Part shown: in pieces, positions 1 to 8,967 of the stretch
Position numbering within the stretch: position 1 is the first letter of the stretch
Layout: every line of letters starts with the position of its first letter
NCBI RefSeq assembly: GCF_014251555.1
Contig: NZ_CP059190.1
Span: 507,183 to 571,182, forward strand
Reading direction: 5' to 3'
DNA from: Blattabacterium cuenoti
GTDB taxonomy: Bacteria; Bacteroidota; Bacteroidia; Flavobacteriales; Blattabacteriaceae
Length of the DNA stretch: 64,000 nucleotides
Position numbers and translations under genes: made by a program
Notes under the pieces: model-generated
Databases searched by the model: none
The model's input: only the letters and a program-made list of their open reading frames with translations
What the model was told of the DNA's origin: nothing

Positions 1-331
1 CTAAAAAATCTGTGTTATATCCAATTCTATGTCCGTTTTTATCAATTTTTACAACATTCACAGATCCTATGGATTCTGCTTCTGCAACAATTTTTGTTAA
101 AAAAGGAATAATGCTTGTTTTATAAGGGATAGTCACGTTACATCCTTTCAGACAAGGATTCTGAAATATGATTGAGACATCCTCTATTTTTGGAATATCA
201 AAAATTTTGTAATCTGCATGAAAAATAGATTCGTTTTTAAATTTTTCTAAAAAAAACTTTCTTGAAAAAGAATAACTGATGCCTCTTCCAATTAATCCAA
301 AAAGAAATTTATAATCTATTATTTCTTTCAT
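1..331 (-). CDS. aroE: Shikimate dehydrogenase, N-terminal part (cut by window edge)
   Basis: Shikimate dehydrogenase reduces 3-dehydroshikimate to shikimate with NADPH, on the way to chorismate and aromatic amino acids. The minus-strand frame opens at an ATG whose A is base 331 and stays open to base 1, so about 110 N-terminal residues are present. The start MKEIIDYKFLFGLIGRGISY carries the substrate-binding serine region (SYSFS). Further on come GCNVTIPYK, with the catalytic lysine of the NVTxPxK motif, and SIGSVNVV followed by GYNTDF, all AroE hallmarks. The NADP-binding C-terminal half lies outside the window. aroQ, another enzyme of this pathway, is at the far right of the window. Confidence 0.9.
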   Translation of the reverse strand, partial: MKEIIDYKFLFGLIGRGISYSFSRKFFLEKFKNESIFHADYKIFDIPKIEDVSIIFQNPCLKGCNVTIPYKTSIIPFLTKIVAEAESIGSVNVVKIDKNGHRIGYNTDFL

Positions 332-364
332 AATCAATAACGTCGTCTAATAAGAAGGCAAAAT

Positions 365-562
365 TTATTCTTCTTTTTTGAGTTTCATACGTTCTCTATA
401 TATTGCTCTCAATATTTCATTTCTTCTTCCTTCAGAAGGTTTTATATATTGTTGTTTTTCTCGAAATTCTTTTAAAATACGAGTTTTATCAAATTTTTTT
501 TTACACTTTTTTAAAGCTTTATCAATAGATTCTCCTTCTCTAACTGTAGTAATTAAAACCAT
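365..562 (-). CDS. rpsU: 30S ribosomal protein bS21
   Basis: A 65-residue, highly basic protein with the S21 pattern: an N-terminal VREGESIDKALKKCKKKFDK segment followed by a region rich in Arg and Lys ending RMKLKKEE. bS21 binds near the anti-Shine-Dalgarno end of 16S rRNA during initiation. Length matches the family. It lies between tRNA-Val and aroE on the same strand, and only 33 bases separate its stop from the aroE start, so co-transcription is likely. Confidence 0.93.
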   Translation of the reverse strand: MVLITTVREGESIDKALKKCKKKFDKTRILKEFREKQQYIKPSEGRRNEILRAIYRERMKLKKEE

Positions 563-605
563 AAGAAATAAATAACTAATTAATTGAAATAATAATTCAT
601 TTTTG

Positions 606-680
606 TGGACACTATCGGATTTGAACCGACGACCTCTACTCTGTCAAAGTAGCGCTCTAAACCAACTGAGCTAAATGTCC
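606..680 (-). tRNA. tRNA-Val (anticodon GAC)
   Basis: A 75-nt cloverleaf on the minus strand. The acceptor GGACATT pairs with the 3' side ending AGTGTCC plus discriminator A. The D arm is GCTC...GAGC. The anticodon stem CTACT/AGTAG encloses loop TTGACAG, giving anticodon GAC (valine codons GUC and GUU). The T arm contains GGTTCGAATCC. CCA is not encoded. Confidence 0.93.
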
Positions 681-742
681 TTTTTAATCAACAAAATTAA
701 GTATTTTTTAAAAATATAACGGATCATAATCTATTTTAAAAT

Positions 743-2803
743 ATGTCCTGCAATATTCTTCAAAAATCTATAGAACATTTAAAAGGATTAAGTTTAAGAA
801 AAGCTCATTTATTTAATACTGAATTAAAACTTCACACATACGAAGATTTATTATTTTTTTATCCAAAAGGATATATACATCTCCCTACATTAAAAAATAT
901 ATCAGAATTATCAAAAGATAATAATAATAATTTTGTACAAATATTAGGAGAAATAACAAATATAGAAGAAATAAATTATAAAAATAAAAAAGGAAAAATA
1001 TGGATAGCCCGTTTAGAAGATCAAACAGGTTTTATTGAATTAGTATGGTTTCAAAAAACCAATTTCTTAAAAAATGTAAAAAAAAACATTACAATAATAG
1101 TTTCCGGTAAAATTAAATGTTTTCAAGAAAAAATTCAGATCATTCATCCAAATATCCAATATTCGGAAAGGAATTCTTCTATATATCCAGTCTATTCTAT
1201 TCCCAGTAATTTGAAAAAAAAAGGAATTAATAATTCTCTCATGATCAATTTATTGAGAAATCTGATAGAAGAATCAAAAAATCACATAGAAGAATTTTTT
1301 TTTCAAGAGTTTCTTGATAAAAAATTAATGTCAAGAAAAAAAGCTTTGATTCAAATTCACTTTCCAGAATCTTTAGATAGCTTATTCCATGCACAATATT
1401 CTTTAAAATTTGAAGAATTATTTTTGTTAAAATTATTCTTTTTATCGAGAAGAAAAGCAGCATACAGTCGTCCATTTCCAAGACTAGGAGAAAATTTTCA
1501 TAATTTTTACAAACATTTTTTGCCTTTTACTCTAACAGAAGAACAAAAAAAAGTACTTAAGGAAATATGGAATGATTTGAAAAAACCTATTCAAATGAAT
1601 AGATTATTACAAGGAGAGGTAGGATGTGGAAAAACTATAATAGCTATATTATCAATGCTCATTGCTTTAGATAACGGCTTCCAATCCTGTTTAATGGCTC
1701 CTACTGAAGTATTGGCTATACAACATTATTTTTCTATAAAAAAAATGTTTTCAAAAATTGGGATTAAAATAGCTTTGTTAACAAGTTCTACTTCTGACTC
1801 TATACGAAAATGTCTTTATCATGAAATATTTACAGGAAAAATTTCCATTTTAATAGGGACTCATGCTTTGATTCAAGAAAAAGTTCAATTTAAGAATTTG
1901 GGTTTAGCAATTATAGATGAAGAACAACGTTTCGGTGTGGAACAAAGAGCTAAAATTTGGAAAAAAGAAGACAACCTCCCACATATTCTGATTATGACAG
2001 CCACACCTATTCCTAGAACCTTAGCAAAAATTATTTATCATGATTTAAATATTTCAATTATCAAAGAGTTACCTTTAGGAAGAAAACCTGTTAAAACCAT
2101 CCATTTTAGTAACGAAAACAGAGATAAAGCTTTTGAAATAGTAAAAAATCAAATTTCAAAAGGGAGACAAGTATACATTATCTATCCCACTATAAATACT
2201 TCAAAGAAGAACATGAATTTAATGAAAGGGTATCAAGAAATCAAAGAAAAATTTAAAAATTTGGAAAACAGAATTGGAATTCTGCATGGAGAAATGAATT
2301 TTCAAGAGAAAAATATGCAAATGAGCAGATTTTTACGTGGAGAAACTAAAATAATGATAGCTACTACAGTTATAGAAGTCGGAGTAGATGTCCCCAATGC
2401 AACAGTTATTTTAATAGAAAATGCAAATTTTTTTGGATTATCTCAATTACATCAATTAAGAGGAAGAGTAGGAAGAGGGATCCATCAAAGTTATTGTATT
2501 CTTATTACTGATCAAAAAATAAGTATAGAAGGTTTTTTTAGAATTAAAAAAATGTGTGAAACAAATGAAGGGTTAGAAATAGCCAAAGAAGATCTAAAAT
2601 TACGTGGAGGAGGGGATTTAATAGGAACTCAACAAAGCGGAAAAAACAACTTTCGTATTGTAAATCTTATAAAAGATTATAAATTGATAAAAGATGTTTT
2701 TCCAATTGCTAAAAAATTTTTTCACCAAAATCCTGATTTTTTTAAAAATACAAAAAACATTTTTCATAAATATTATAAAGTGAATAGAAAATTCAAAAAA
2801 TAA
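743..2803 (+). CDS. recG: ATP-dependent DNA helicase RecG
   Basis: RecG reverses stalled replication forks and branch-migrates Holliday junctions. The 686-residue protein shows the expected order: an N-terminal wedge/OB-fold DNA-binding region (roughly residues 1-240), then a superfamily 2 helicase core. Walker A GEVGCGKT is at about 291-298, the DEEQ Walker B at about 392 inside IIDEEQRFGVEQR, motif III is TATPIPRTL, and motif VI is QLRGRVGRG. The C-terminal GTQQSG motif typical of RecG is present. It is followed after 12 bases by another helicase, a likely operon. No truncation is visible. Confidence 0.95.
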   Translation: MSCNILQKSIEHLKGLSLRKAHLFNTELKLHTYEDLLFFYPKGYIHLPTLKNISELSKDNNNNFVQILGEITNIEEINYKNKKGKIWIARLEDQTGFIELVWFQKTNFLKNVKKNITIIVSGKIKCFQEKIQIIHPNIQYSERNSSIYPVYSIPSNLKKKGINNSLMINLLRNLIEESKNHIEEFFFQEFLDKKLMSRKKALIQIHFPESLDSLFHAQYSLKFEELFLLKLFFLSRRKAAYSRPFPRLGENFHNFYKHFLPFTLTEEQKKVLKEIWNDLKKPIQMNRLLQGEVGCGKTIIAILSMLIALDNGFQSCLMAPTEVLAIQHYFSIKKMFSKIGIKIALLTSSTSDSIRKCLYHEIFTGKISILIGTHALIQEKVQFKNLGLAIIDEEQRFGVEQRAKIWKKEDNLPHILIMTATPIPRTLAKIIYHDLNISIIKELPLGRKPVKTIHFSNENRDKAFEIVKNQISKGRQVYIIYPTINTSKKNMNLMKGYQEIKEKFKNLENRIGILHGEMNFQEKNMQMSRFLRGETKIMIATTVIEVGVDVPNATVILIENANFFGLSQLHQLRGRVGRGIHQSYCILITDQKISIEGFFRIKKMCETNEGLEIAKEDLKLRGGGDLIGTQQSGKNNFRIVNLIKDYKLIKDVFPIAKKFFHQNPDFFKNTKNIFHKYYKVNRKFKK

Positions 2804-2815
2804 TAAGTTTGGTTT

Positions 2816-4933
2816 ATGTCTCTAAATAGTTCTCAACGGGAAATTATAGAAACTATCAATGGACCTATCCTCGTTCTTGCTGGAGCAGGATCTGGGAAAA
2901 CTCGTGTAATTACATATCGTATTGTTCATATGATTCAAAATATAGGAATCAGTCCTTCTAATATATTGGCTTTAACTTTCACTAAAAAGGCTGCTAAAGA
3001 AATGAAATATAGAATTTCTAATATGATGGATCAAAAAAATATGAATCAAATCACATTGGGAACTTTTCATTCCATCTTTTCTATTCTTTTGAGAAAAGAA
3101 TCTCATTGGTTAGGATACAAACCAAATTATACTATTTATGATCAGAAAGATTCAGAAAATGTGATAAAAAAAATATTAGAGGATATTAATTTGGATATTT
3201 CTTTGACTCCTAAAGAAATAAGAAGAATAATATCTGAATACAAAAATAACTTATACATCAATAAAAAAAATCATAGAGAATCAGAATGTTTAGTTAAAAT
3301 ATATAAATCTTACACCAAACGTTGTTTACAAGCAGATGCATTAGATTTTGATGATATTTTGTTACATACTAATCATTTATTCTCTCATTTTCCAAATGTC
3401 CTACGAAAATACCAAGATAAATTTAAATACATATTAATTGATGAATATCAAGACACGAATTTATCTCAAAATGCAATCATAAAAAGTTTAGCCTATCAGC
3501 ATCAAAACCTTTTTGTAGTAGGAGATGATGCTCAAAGTATTTATGCTTTTCGTGGTGCAAATATTTCAAATATTTTAAATTTTCATCTTGATTATAAGAA
3601 TGCTAAAATTTTTCGTCTAGAGCAAAATTATCGTTCTACTAATCACATAGTTCAAGCTTCTAATAATATTATCTCTTTCAACAAAAATCAAATTTTAAAA
3701 AAAATATGGACAAACAATGAAAAAGGAGAGAAAGTAAAAATATATTGTGCTTCTTCCGAAAAAGAAGAAGCACAATATATTGCTTATTCTATTCTTTCAA
3801 TCAAAGAAAAAACAAAATATCATTATAAAAACTTCGCTATTCTTTATAGAGCAAATGTTCAATCGAATATTATAGAATATGCACTGAAAGATAAAAATAT
3901 ACCTTATAAGATCTATGGATCCATTTCATTTGAAAAACGAAAAGAAATCAGAGATTTATTGGCTTATTTTAGGATCATTACCAATTCAAATGATGAAGAA
4001 TCTTTATTACGCATTCTTAAAAAAGAAAATAAAAAAACTATCAAAACCGTATTAGATTTATCTAAAAAGATAAAAATAACAGTTTACAAAATAATAAAAA
4101 ATATAGATAACTATCAATTGAATATAAACAAAAAAACAAAAAACAAACTTAAAAACTTAATTTTTTCAATAGAAAAGTTTCGTATAAAGATAGATAAAAA
4201 AGATGCATATACAATAGCAAAAGAGATTGTGAATTTCTTATTATTAGAAGATTCTAAAAATTACAAAAATGAAGATTTCCAATATATACTTAATAATATA
4301 TTTTGTTACGTGAACGAACAGAAAAAATTAATAAATAATGGAGACATTAGTTTATCTGGATTTTTACAATATTTTTATTTGGAAATTGATGAAGATATGA
4401 ATCATGATAAAAATGAAGAAAATAAGGTTTCATTAATGACGGTTCATTTATCTAAAGGATTAGAATTTTCTATTGTTTTTATTGCAGGATTAGAAGAAAA
4501 TCTATTCCCTTCAAAATCCAGTTTTTTAGACAACAAAAAAATAGAAGAAGAACGTCGTTTATTCTATGTTGCTTTAACTAGGGCTCAAAAAAGAGCTGTG
4601 CTTACTTATGCTAAATCTAGATTCTTATGGGGAAAAAGAAAAAAGAATATTCCTAGTCGTTTTATTGATGAACTGGATAAAAATTTTCTTGATATAGAAA
4701 ATCAGAATTCTATATCTTCAGAAAAAAAAGAAATAAATTCTCTAGTAAATCACAAACATTATGAAGAAAAAGATTTCAAAATAGGAATAAGAGTTTTTCA
4801 CAAAAATTTTGGAATTGGTTTAATTTTAGATTTACAAAATGAAAATAAAATAGCTTTAATTAAATTTAGAAAATCGGGAGAAAAAAGAATACTAATCAAA
4901 TTAGCATTAGATAAGTTAATTATTTATTCATAA
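2816..4933 (+). CDS. uvrD: UvrD/PcrA-type ATP-dependent DNA helicase
   Basis: A superfamily 1A 3'-5' helicase for nucleotide-excision and mismatch repair. Residues 22-29 are the Walker A loop AGAGSGKT. Other motifs include LIDEYQDTN (Walker B), GDDAQSIYAFRGA (motif III), LEQNYRST (motif IV) and VALTRAQKR (motif VI). At 705 residues it is close to PcrA/UvrD length. The C-terminal tail keeps an HKNFGIG(L) segment like the Tudor-like end of PcrA that contacts RNA polymerase. Sequence alone does not separate the names PcrA and UvrD. It probably shares a transcript with recG. Confidence 0.93.
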   Translation: MSLNSSQREIIETINGPILVLAGAGSGKTRVITYRIVHMIQNIGISPSNILALTFTKKAAKEMKYRISNMMDQKNMNQITLGTFHSIFSILLRKESHWLGYKPNYTIYDQKDSENVIKKILEDINLDISLTPKEIRRIISEYKNNLYINKKNHRESECLVKIYKSYTKRCLQADALDFDDILLHTNHLFSHFPNVLRKYQDKFKYILIDEYQDTNLSQNAIIKSLAYQHQNLFVVGDDAQSIYAFRGANISNILNFHLDYKNAKIFRLEQNYRSTNHIVQASNNIISFNKNQILKKIWTNNEKGEKVKIYCASSEKEEAQYIAYSILSIKEKTKYHYKNFAILYRANVQSNIIEYALKDKNIPYKIYGSISFEKRKEIRDLLAYFRIITNSNDEESLLRILKKENKKTIKTVLDLSKKIKITVYKIIKNIDNYQLNINKKTKNKLKNLIFSIEKFRIKIDKKDAYTIAKEIVNFLLLEDSKNYKNEDFQYILNNIFCYVNEQKKLINNGDISLSGFLQYFYLEIDEDMNHDKNEENKVSLMTVHLSKGLEFSIVFIAGLEENLFPSKSSFLDNKKIEEERRLFYVALTRAQKRAVLTYAKSRFLWGKRKKNIPSRFIDELDKNFLDIENQNSISSEKKEINSLVNHKHYEEKDFKIGIRVFHKNFGIGLILDLQNENKIALIKFRKSGEKRILIKLALDKLIIYS

Positions 4934-4952
4934 CGATATTGATAGATAGATT

Positions 4953-5963
4953 ATGGATGATTCAAAAAAAATTAAACTGAATTTTAATTTACAAAAATTA
5001 ATTTGTTTTGTAGCTATTGTTTTCTTTTTAATCAAATTAATTACTTGGTATATGACATCTTCACTTTCCATATTTAGTGACGCAATGGAAAGTTTAATCA
5101 ATATAATTAGTGGATTTATTGGATTATGTAGTCTTTATATATCTTCTTTACCTAAAGATCAAAATCATCCATATGGTCATGGGAAAATAGAGTTTATATC
5201 AACTGCGATAGAAGGAGTTTTAATTTTTATTGTAGGGATAACAATTTTTATAAACACTTTTGTACGTGTTAAACATCATATGCACGAAGTTCTTTTATCT
5301 AGATTAGATTATGGAGTGATTTTAATGTCTTTTACTGCTATTATTAACTATTTTTTAGGATTTTTAGCGTGTAAAATAGGACATAGAAATGGAGCTTTAA
5401 CATTGATAGCCAGCGGAAAACATCTTCAAATCGATACCTATTCTACTTTTGGGATTGTTGTAGGACTAATTTTATTAAATATCACTAAATGGATATGGAT
5501 AGATCCTATTATTTCTATTATTTTTTCATTCGTAATTTTGTATACGGGATTAAAATTATTAAGAAATGCTACAGCTGGAATTATGGATGAATCCGATAAA
5601 AAACTTTTAAAAAAGTTGTCTTTTTATCTCAATGAAAAAAGGCATGTTCATTGGATAGATCTTCATCATTTAAAAGTTATTAAATACGGTAGTGCTTTGC
5701 ATGTTGATTGTCATCTAACCGTTCCATGGTTCTTTAATATAAAAGAGGCAAATCAAGAAGTCAATAAATTGACTCAATTAACTAAAAATGAATTCGGATC
5801 TAAAGTAGAATTATCTGTTCATGTAGAAGCTTGTTCCAATAATCATTGCATATTTTGTTTTAATCATTCATGCAAAGTCAGACAAAATTTTTTCCAAAAA
5901 AAAATTCTTTGGACTTTAGATAAAACATCATATTATAATAATAAAAACACTAAATCTTCTTAG
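4953..5963 (+). CDS. Cation diffusion facilitator (CDF) family metal transporter
   Basis: A 336-residue inner-membrane metal/proton antiporter of the CDF (FieF/ZitB) family, with about six hydrophobic helices in the first 215 residues and a cytoplasmic C-terminal domain. HPYGHGK, diagnostic for the family, is at 72-78. TM5 keeps the metal-ligand pair H157/D161 (HxxxD). TM2 reads SDAMESLIN, so the usual Asp-x3-Asp pair of FieF is Glu46 and Asn50. The substrate is therefore uncertain (Zn, Fe, Mn or Co). The cysteine- and histidine-rich tail (CSNNHCIFCFNHSCK) could bind metal. Confidence 0.88.
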   Translation: MDDSKKIKLNFNLQKLICFVAIVFFLIKLITWYMTSSLSIFSDAMESLINIISGFIGLCSLYISSLPKDQNHPYGHGKIEFISTAIEGVLIFIVGITIFINTFVRVKHHMHEVLLSRLDYGVILMSFTAIINYFLGFLACKIGHRNGALTLIASGKHLQIDTYSTFGIVVGLILLNITKWIWIDPIISIIFSFVILYTGLKLLRNATAGIMDESDKKLLKKLSFYLNEKRHVHWIDLHHLKVIKYGSALHVDCHLTVPWFFNIKEANQEVNKLTQLTKNEFGSKVELSVHVEACSNNHCIFCFNHSCKVRQNFFQKKILWTLDKTSYYNNKNTKSS

Positions 5964-5982
5964 ATCTTTAAACATAAACAAT

Positions 5983-6591
5983 ATGGAATATAACACTAAT
6001 CGTTTCAAATTGGTGATACCAGAATATGGTAGAAACATTCATAAAATGATAGACTATGCAATTCAAATAAAAAATAGAAAAAAAAGAAATCGTTGTGCAT
6101 GGAGTATTATAAAATTAATGACAGATTCTACTCATCCTAGGTTCAACAAATCAATTCCTTATTTTCAACATAAATTGTGGAACCAATTATTTATTATGTC
6201 TAATTATCAATTAGATATTGATCCTCCTTTTCCTAAACCAAATCCAGGGAAAATAAAAGTTTTCTCTTATAAAAAAGTAGTATATCCTGAATATTTAACT
6301 AATTTTAGATATTATGGAAAAATAATTAGAAACATGATACATGTAGCAATCCATTGTAAAAATCAACAAAAAAAAGAAGGATTGTTTTATGCAATAGCTA
6401 ATACAATGAAGAAAAATTATTTGAGATGGAATAAAAATATAGTAGAAGACGATATAATATTTAAAGATTTAAAAGAACTTTCTAAAGGAAAGATATGTTT
6501 AATGAATACAGACCCATTGCTACAATGTTCTCATATTTTGAGGTCTAAGAGAAAAAAAGGATTAAAAAAACAAAAAGAAAAAGTTGTATAA
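5983..6591 (+). CDS. DUF4290 family protein of unknown function
   Basis: A 202-residue basic, soluble-looking protein. The start EYNTNRFKLVIPEYGRNIHKMI and the following IKNRKKRNRCAWSII are what I recall for DUF4290, a family confined to Bacteroidetes and usually placed directly before murA, as here (2 bases separate them). No catalytic motif, signal peptide or membrane helix is visible. The lysine-rich C-terminus suggests nucleic-acid or ribosome contact, but that is speculation. Retention in a reduced genome implies a useful role. Confidence 0.8.
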   Translation: MEYNTNRFKLVIPEYGRNIHKMIDYAIQIKNRKKRNRCAWSIIKLMTDSTHPRFNKSIPYFQHKLWNQLFIMSNYQLDIDPPFPKPNPGKIKVFSYKKVVYPEYLTNFRYYGKIIRNMIHVAIHCKNQQKKEGLFYAIANTMKKNYLRWNKNIVEDDIIFKDLKELSKGKICLMNTDPLLQCSHILRSKRKKGLKKQKEKVV

Positions 6592-6593
6592 TA

Positions 6594-7910
6594 ATGGGAA
6601 TTTTTAAAATTAAAGGAGGATTACCTTTAAAAGGAGAAATAAAACCACAAGGTGCTAAAAATGAGTCTTTACAGGTTTTATGTTCCGTATTATTAACTTC
6701 AGATAAATTAAGAATAAAAAATATTCCAGAAATAGGGGATGTCAAATGTTTAATGCAAATCCTTAAAGATTTGGGAGTTGTGATAAATAAAAATGATATT
6801 GGAGATTATACTTTTCAAGCAAAAAACATCAATATTGAATATTTAAACACAAAAAAATTCCGTGAATACGGAAAATCAATTAGAGGGTCCATTATGATAG
6901 CAGGACCTTTACTTGCTAGATTTGGAAAAGTTTGTATTCCGATCCCTGGGGGAGATAGAATAGGAAGACGACGTTTGGATCCTCATTTAACAGGATTAAA
7001 ATCATTAGGAAGTCATATATGTTATCATCATGAATACAAATACTTTAATCTGCATACAAATAATAAAATTTTGACCGGATGTTATATTTTAATGGAAGAA
7101 GCTTCTGTGACTGGAACAGCTAATATTATAATGGCTGCAACTTTAGCTAAAGGTAAAACTACTATTTATAATGCTGCTTGTGAGCCCTATATTCAACAAT
7201 TATGCAAATTATTAAAAAAAATGGGTGCTAAAATAACAGGAATAGGATCTAACTTGATTCATATAACCGGAGTGAAAGAACTAGGAGGATCTTGTACACA
7301 CACCATATTACCGGATATGGTAGAAATAGGAAGTTGGATAGGTTTAGCTGCTATTACTTGTTCTGAAATTCGAATTAAAAATGTTAGTTGGAAAAATTTA
7401 GGGATCATTCCAAAAACATTCCAAAAAATGGGGATCAAATTAGAAAAAGAAAAAGATGATATTTATATCCCATCACAAGAATCTTATCAAATTAAAAAAT
7501 TATTAAATAATGCGATATTAACAATATCTGATTCTCCATGGCCTGGGTTAACTCCAGATTTATTAAGTATTTTGACTGTGGTTGCTACTCAAGCTAAAGG
7601 AAGTGTTCTAATTCATCAAAAAATGTTCGAAAGTAGATTATTTTTTGTCGATAAACTTATTGAAATGGGAGCGCAAATCATATTATGTGATCCTCATAGA
7701 GCAACTGTTATTGGATTAAATCATCAATCTCATTTACGAGGAGCCATACTAAACTCTCCAGATATAAGAGCAGGAATATCTCTTTTGATCGCTGCACTTT
7801 CTGCTAAAGGAACTAGTCTCATTAAAAACATAGAACAAATAGATAGAGGATATGAAAATATAGATCAAAGATTACGCATTTTGGGTGCAAATATTTTAAG
7901 AATGGAGTAA
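6594..7910 (+). CDS. murA: UDP-N-acetylglucosamine 1-carboxyvinyltransferase (MurA)
   Basis: First committed step of peptidoglycan synthesis: transfers enolpyruvate from PEP to UDP-GlcNAc. The 438-residue EPSP-synthase fold includes the catalytic-lysine region QGAKNESLQ (about residues 19-27). The active-site loop reads IPGGDRIGRRRLD. The position usually occupied by the PEP-capturing cysteine (Cys115 in E. coli) is Asp121 here, codon 6954-6956. That substitution is known in other MurA enzymes and gives fosfomycin insensitivity. I believe it is standard in Bacteroidetes. The gene is complete and follows the DUF4290 gene by 2 bases. Confidence 0.95.
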   Translation: MGIFKIKGGLPLKGEIKPQGAKNESLQVLCSVLLTSDKLRIKNIPEIGDVKCLMQILKDLGVVINKNDIGDYTFQAKNINIEYLNTKKFREYGKSIRGSIMIAGPLLARFGKVCIPIPGGDRIGRRRLDPHLTGLKSLGSHICYHHEYKYFNLHTNNKILTGCYILMEEASVTGTANIIMAATLAKGKTTIYNAACEPYIQQLCKLLKKMGAKITGIGSNLIHITGVKELGGSCTHTILPDMVEIGSWIGLAAITCSEIRIKNVSWKNLGIIPKTFQKMGIKLEKEKDDIYIPSQESYQIKKLLNNAILTISDSPWPGLTPDLLSILTVVATQAKGSVLIHQKMFESRLFFVDKLIEMGAQIILCDPHRATVIGLNHQSHLRGAILNSPDIRAGISLLIAALSAKGTSLIKNIEQIDRGYENIDQRLRILGANILRME

Positions 7911-7956
7911 AAAAACGTTATCAATTTATGTCATACCAAAAAAAATAAAATATTGT

Positions 7957-7979
7957 ATTTTTTATGCATCATAAAAAAT
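7957..7979. repeat. Perfect 10-bp inverted repeat in the murA-greA gap
   Basis: ATTTTTTATG (7957-7966), a three-base CAT loop, then CATAAAAAAT (7970-7979). It lies 47 bases after the murA stop and about 100 bases before greA. It could be an AT-only terminator hairpin for murA, although no T-run follows directly, or an operator upstream of the putative greA promoter. The palindrome is seen; its function is inferred. Confidence 0.45.
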
Positions 7980-7985
7980 TTGATA

Positions 7986-8017
7986 TTGTCTTTTGTTTAT
8001 AAAATCACATAACTTTA
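7986..8017 (+). promoter_or_regulatory. Candidate Bacteroidetes-type promoter for greA
   Basis: A TTG (7986-7988) is followed after 21 bases by TAACTTTA (8010-8017). This resembles the Bacteroidetes consensus TTG-N(about 19-21)-TAnnTTTG with one mismatch at the last base. It lies 66 bases upstream of the greA ATG. Chance matches are frequent in such AT-rich DNA, so confidence is low. Confidence 0.3.
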
Positions 8018-8082
8018 TGTTTCATATCATCTAATAAACAGATAAATGAAAAAGATCCGGAAAAAAATAATAATGAAAAATT

Positions 8083-8565
8083 ATGGAAAAATTTGAATAT
8101 ATAACTAAAGAAGGATTAAAAAAATTGCAAAAAGAAATCGAACGACTAGAAAATATAGAACGTCCAAAAATATCTATGCAAATCGCAGAAGCAAGAGATA
8201 AAGGGGATCTTTCAGAAAATGCAGAATATGATGCGATAAAAGAAGCACAAGGATTCTTGGAAATGAATATAGCTAAGTTAAAAAAAAAATTATCCAACGC
8301 ACGTATTATAGACGGTTCACAAATAAATAGAACTAGAGTTTCTATTCTTTCTACAGTAAGAGTGAAAAATTTAACTTATGGTGGAGAACAAATATACACT
8401 TTAGTTCCAGAAGGAGAAGCTGATTTGAAATCAGGTAAAATATCCATCAATACTCCTATATCTACAGGACTACTTGGGAAGCAAGTAGGACAAATTGCTC
8501 ATATTAAATTGCCTAATAAAATGATACTTGATTATGAAATTTTAGAAATAGCATTTAGTGAATAA
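8083..8565 (+). CDS. greA: Transcription elongation factor GreA
   Basis: Rescues backtracked RNA polymerase by stimulating transcript cleavage. At 160 residues it has family length. The N-terminal coiled coil (about residues 1-75) carries the tip acidic motif GDLSENAEYDAIKEAQ. The C-terminal FKBP-like domain ends with STGLLGKQVGQIAHIKLPN, typical of GreA. A 10-A run (8280-8289) encodes consecutive lysines in frame. The gene overlaps the next gene by 8 bases. Confidence 0.95.
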   Translation: MEKFEYITKEGLKKLQKEIERLENIERPKISMQIAEARDKGDLSENAEYDAIKEAQGFLEMNIAKLKKKLSNARIIDGSQINRTRVSILSTVRVKNLTYGGEQIYTLVPEGEADLKSGKISINTPISTGLLGKQVGQIAHIKLPNKMILDYEILEIAFSE

Positions 8566-8962
8566 TAACATTTTTCATAAAATAATTAATGACGAAATTT
8601 CTGCTTATAAAGTAGCAGAAAATTCTGATCATTTAGCTTTTTTAGATATTCATCCTATTAAAATAGGACATACTTTAGTAATTCCCAAAAAAAGCAATAG
8701 AGATAAAATTTTTTCTCTTCCTGAAAAAGAATTTATCTCTGTTATGTCTTTCACGAGAAAAGTAGCTGTCGGTATAGAAAAAATTATTCCTTGCAATCGT
8801 GTAGGTATATTTGTTATGGGATTCGAAATACCTCATGTTCACGTTCACCTCATTCCTATGGATCAAGAAAGCGATGGTAATTTCTATAAAAAAAGAATAA
8901 TTTTATCTGCAAGAAAATTTCAAATTTTGTCCGAAAAAATAAAAAAATCTATTAATATATAA
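8558..8962 (+). CDS. HIT family nucleotide-binding hydrolase
   Basis: A 134-residue histidine-triad protein related to HinT/Fhit, a phosphoramidase or dinucleotide hydrolase. The active-site motif HVHVHLIP is at 93-100. The N-terminal half has the usual FHKIINDEISAYKVAEN and HPIKIGHTLVIPKK segments. It starts at GTG 8558, inside the end of greA (8-base overlap), indicating translational coupling; no ATG fits better. The greA-HIT pairing is, to my knowledge, common in Flavobacteriia. Confidence 0.9.
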   Translation: MNNNIFHKIINDEISAYKVAENSDHLAFLDIHPIKIGHTLVIPKKSNRDKIFSLPEKEFISVMSFTRKVAVGIEKIIPCNRVGIFVMGFEIPHVHVHLIPMDQESDGNFYKKRIILSARKFQILSEKIKKSINI

Positions 8963-8967
8963 TTTCA

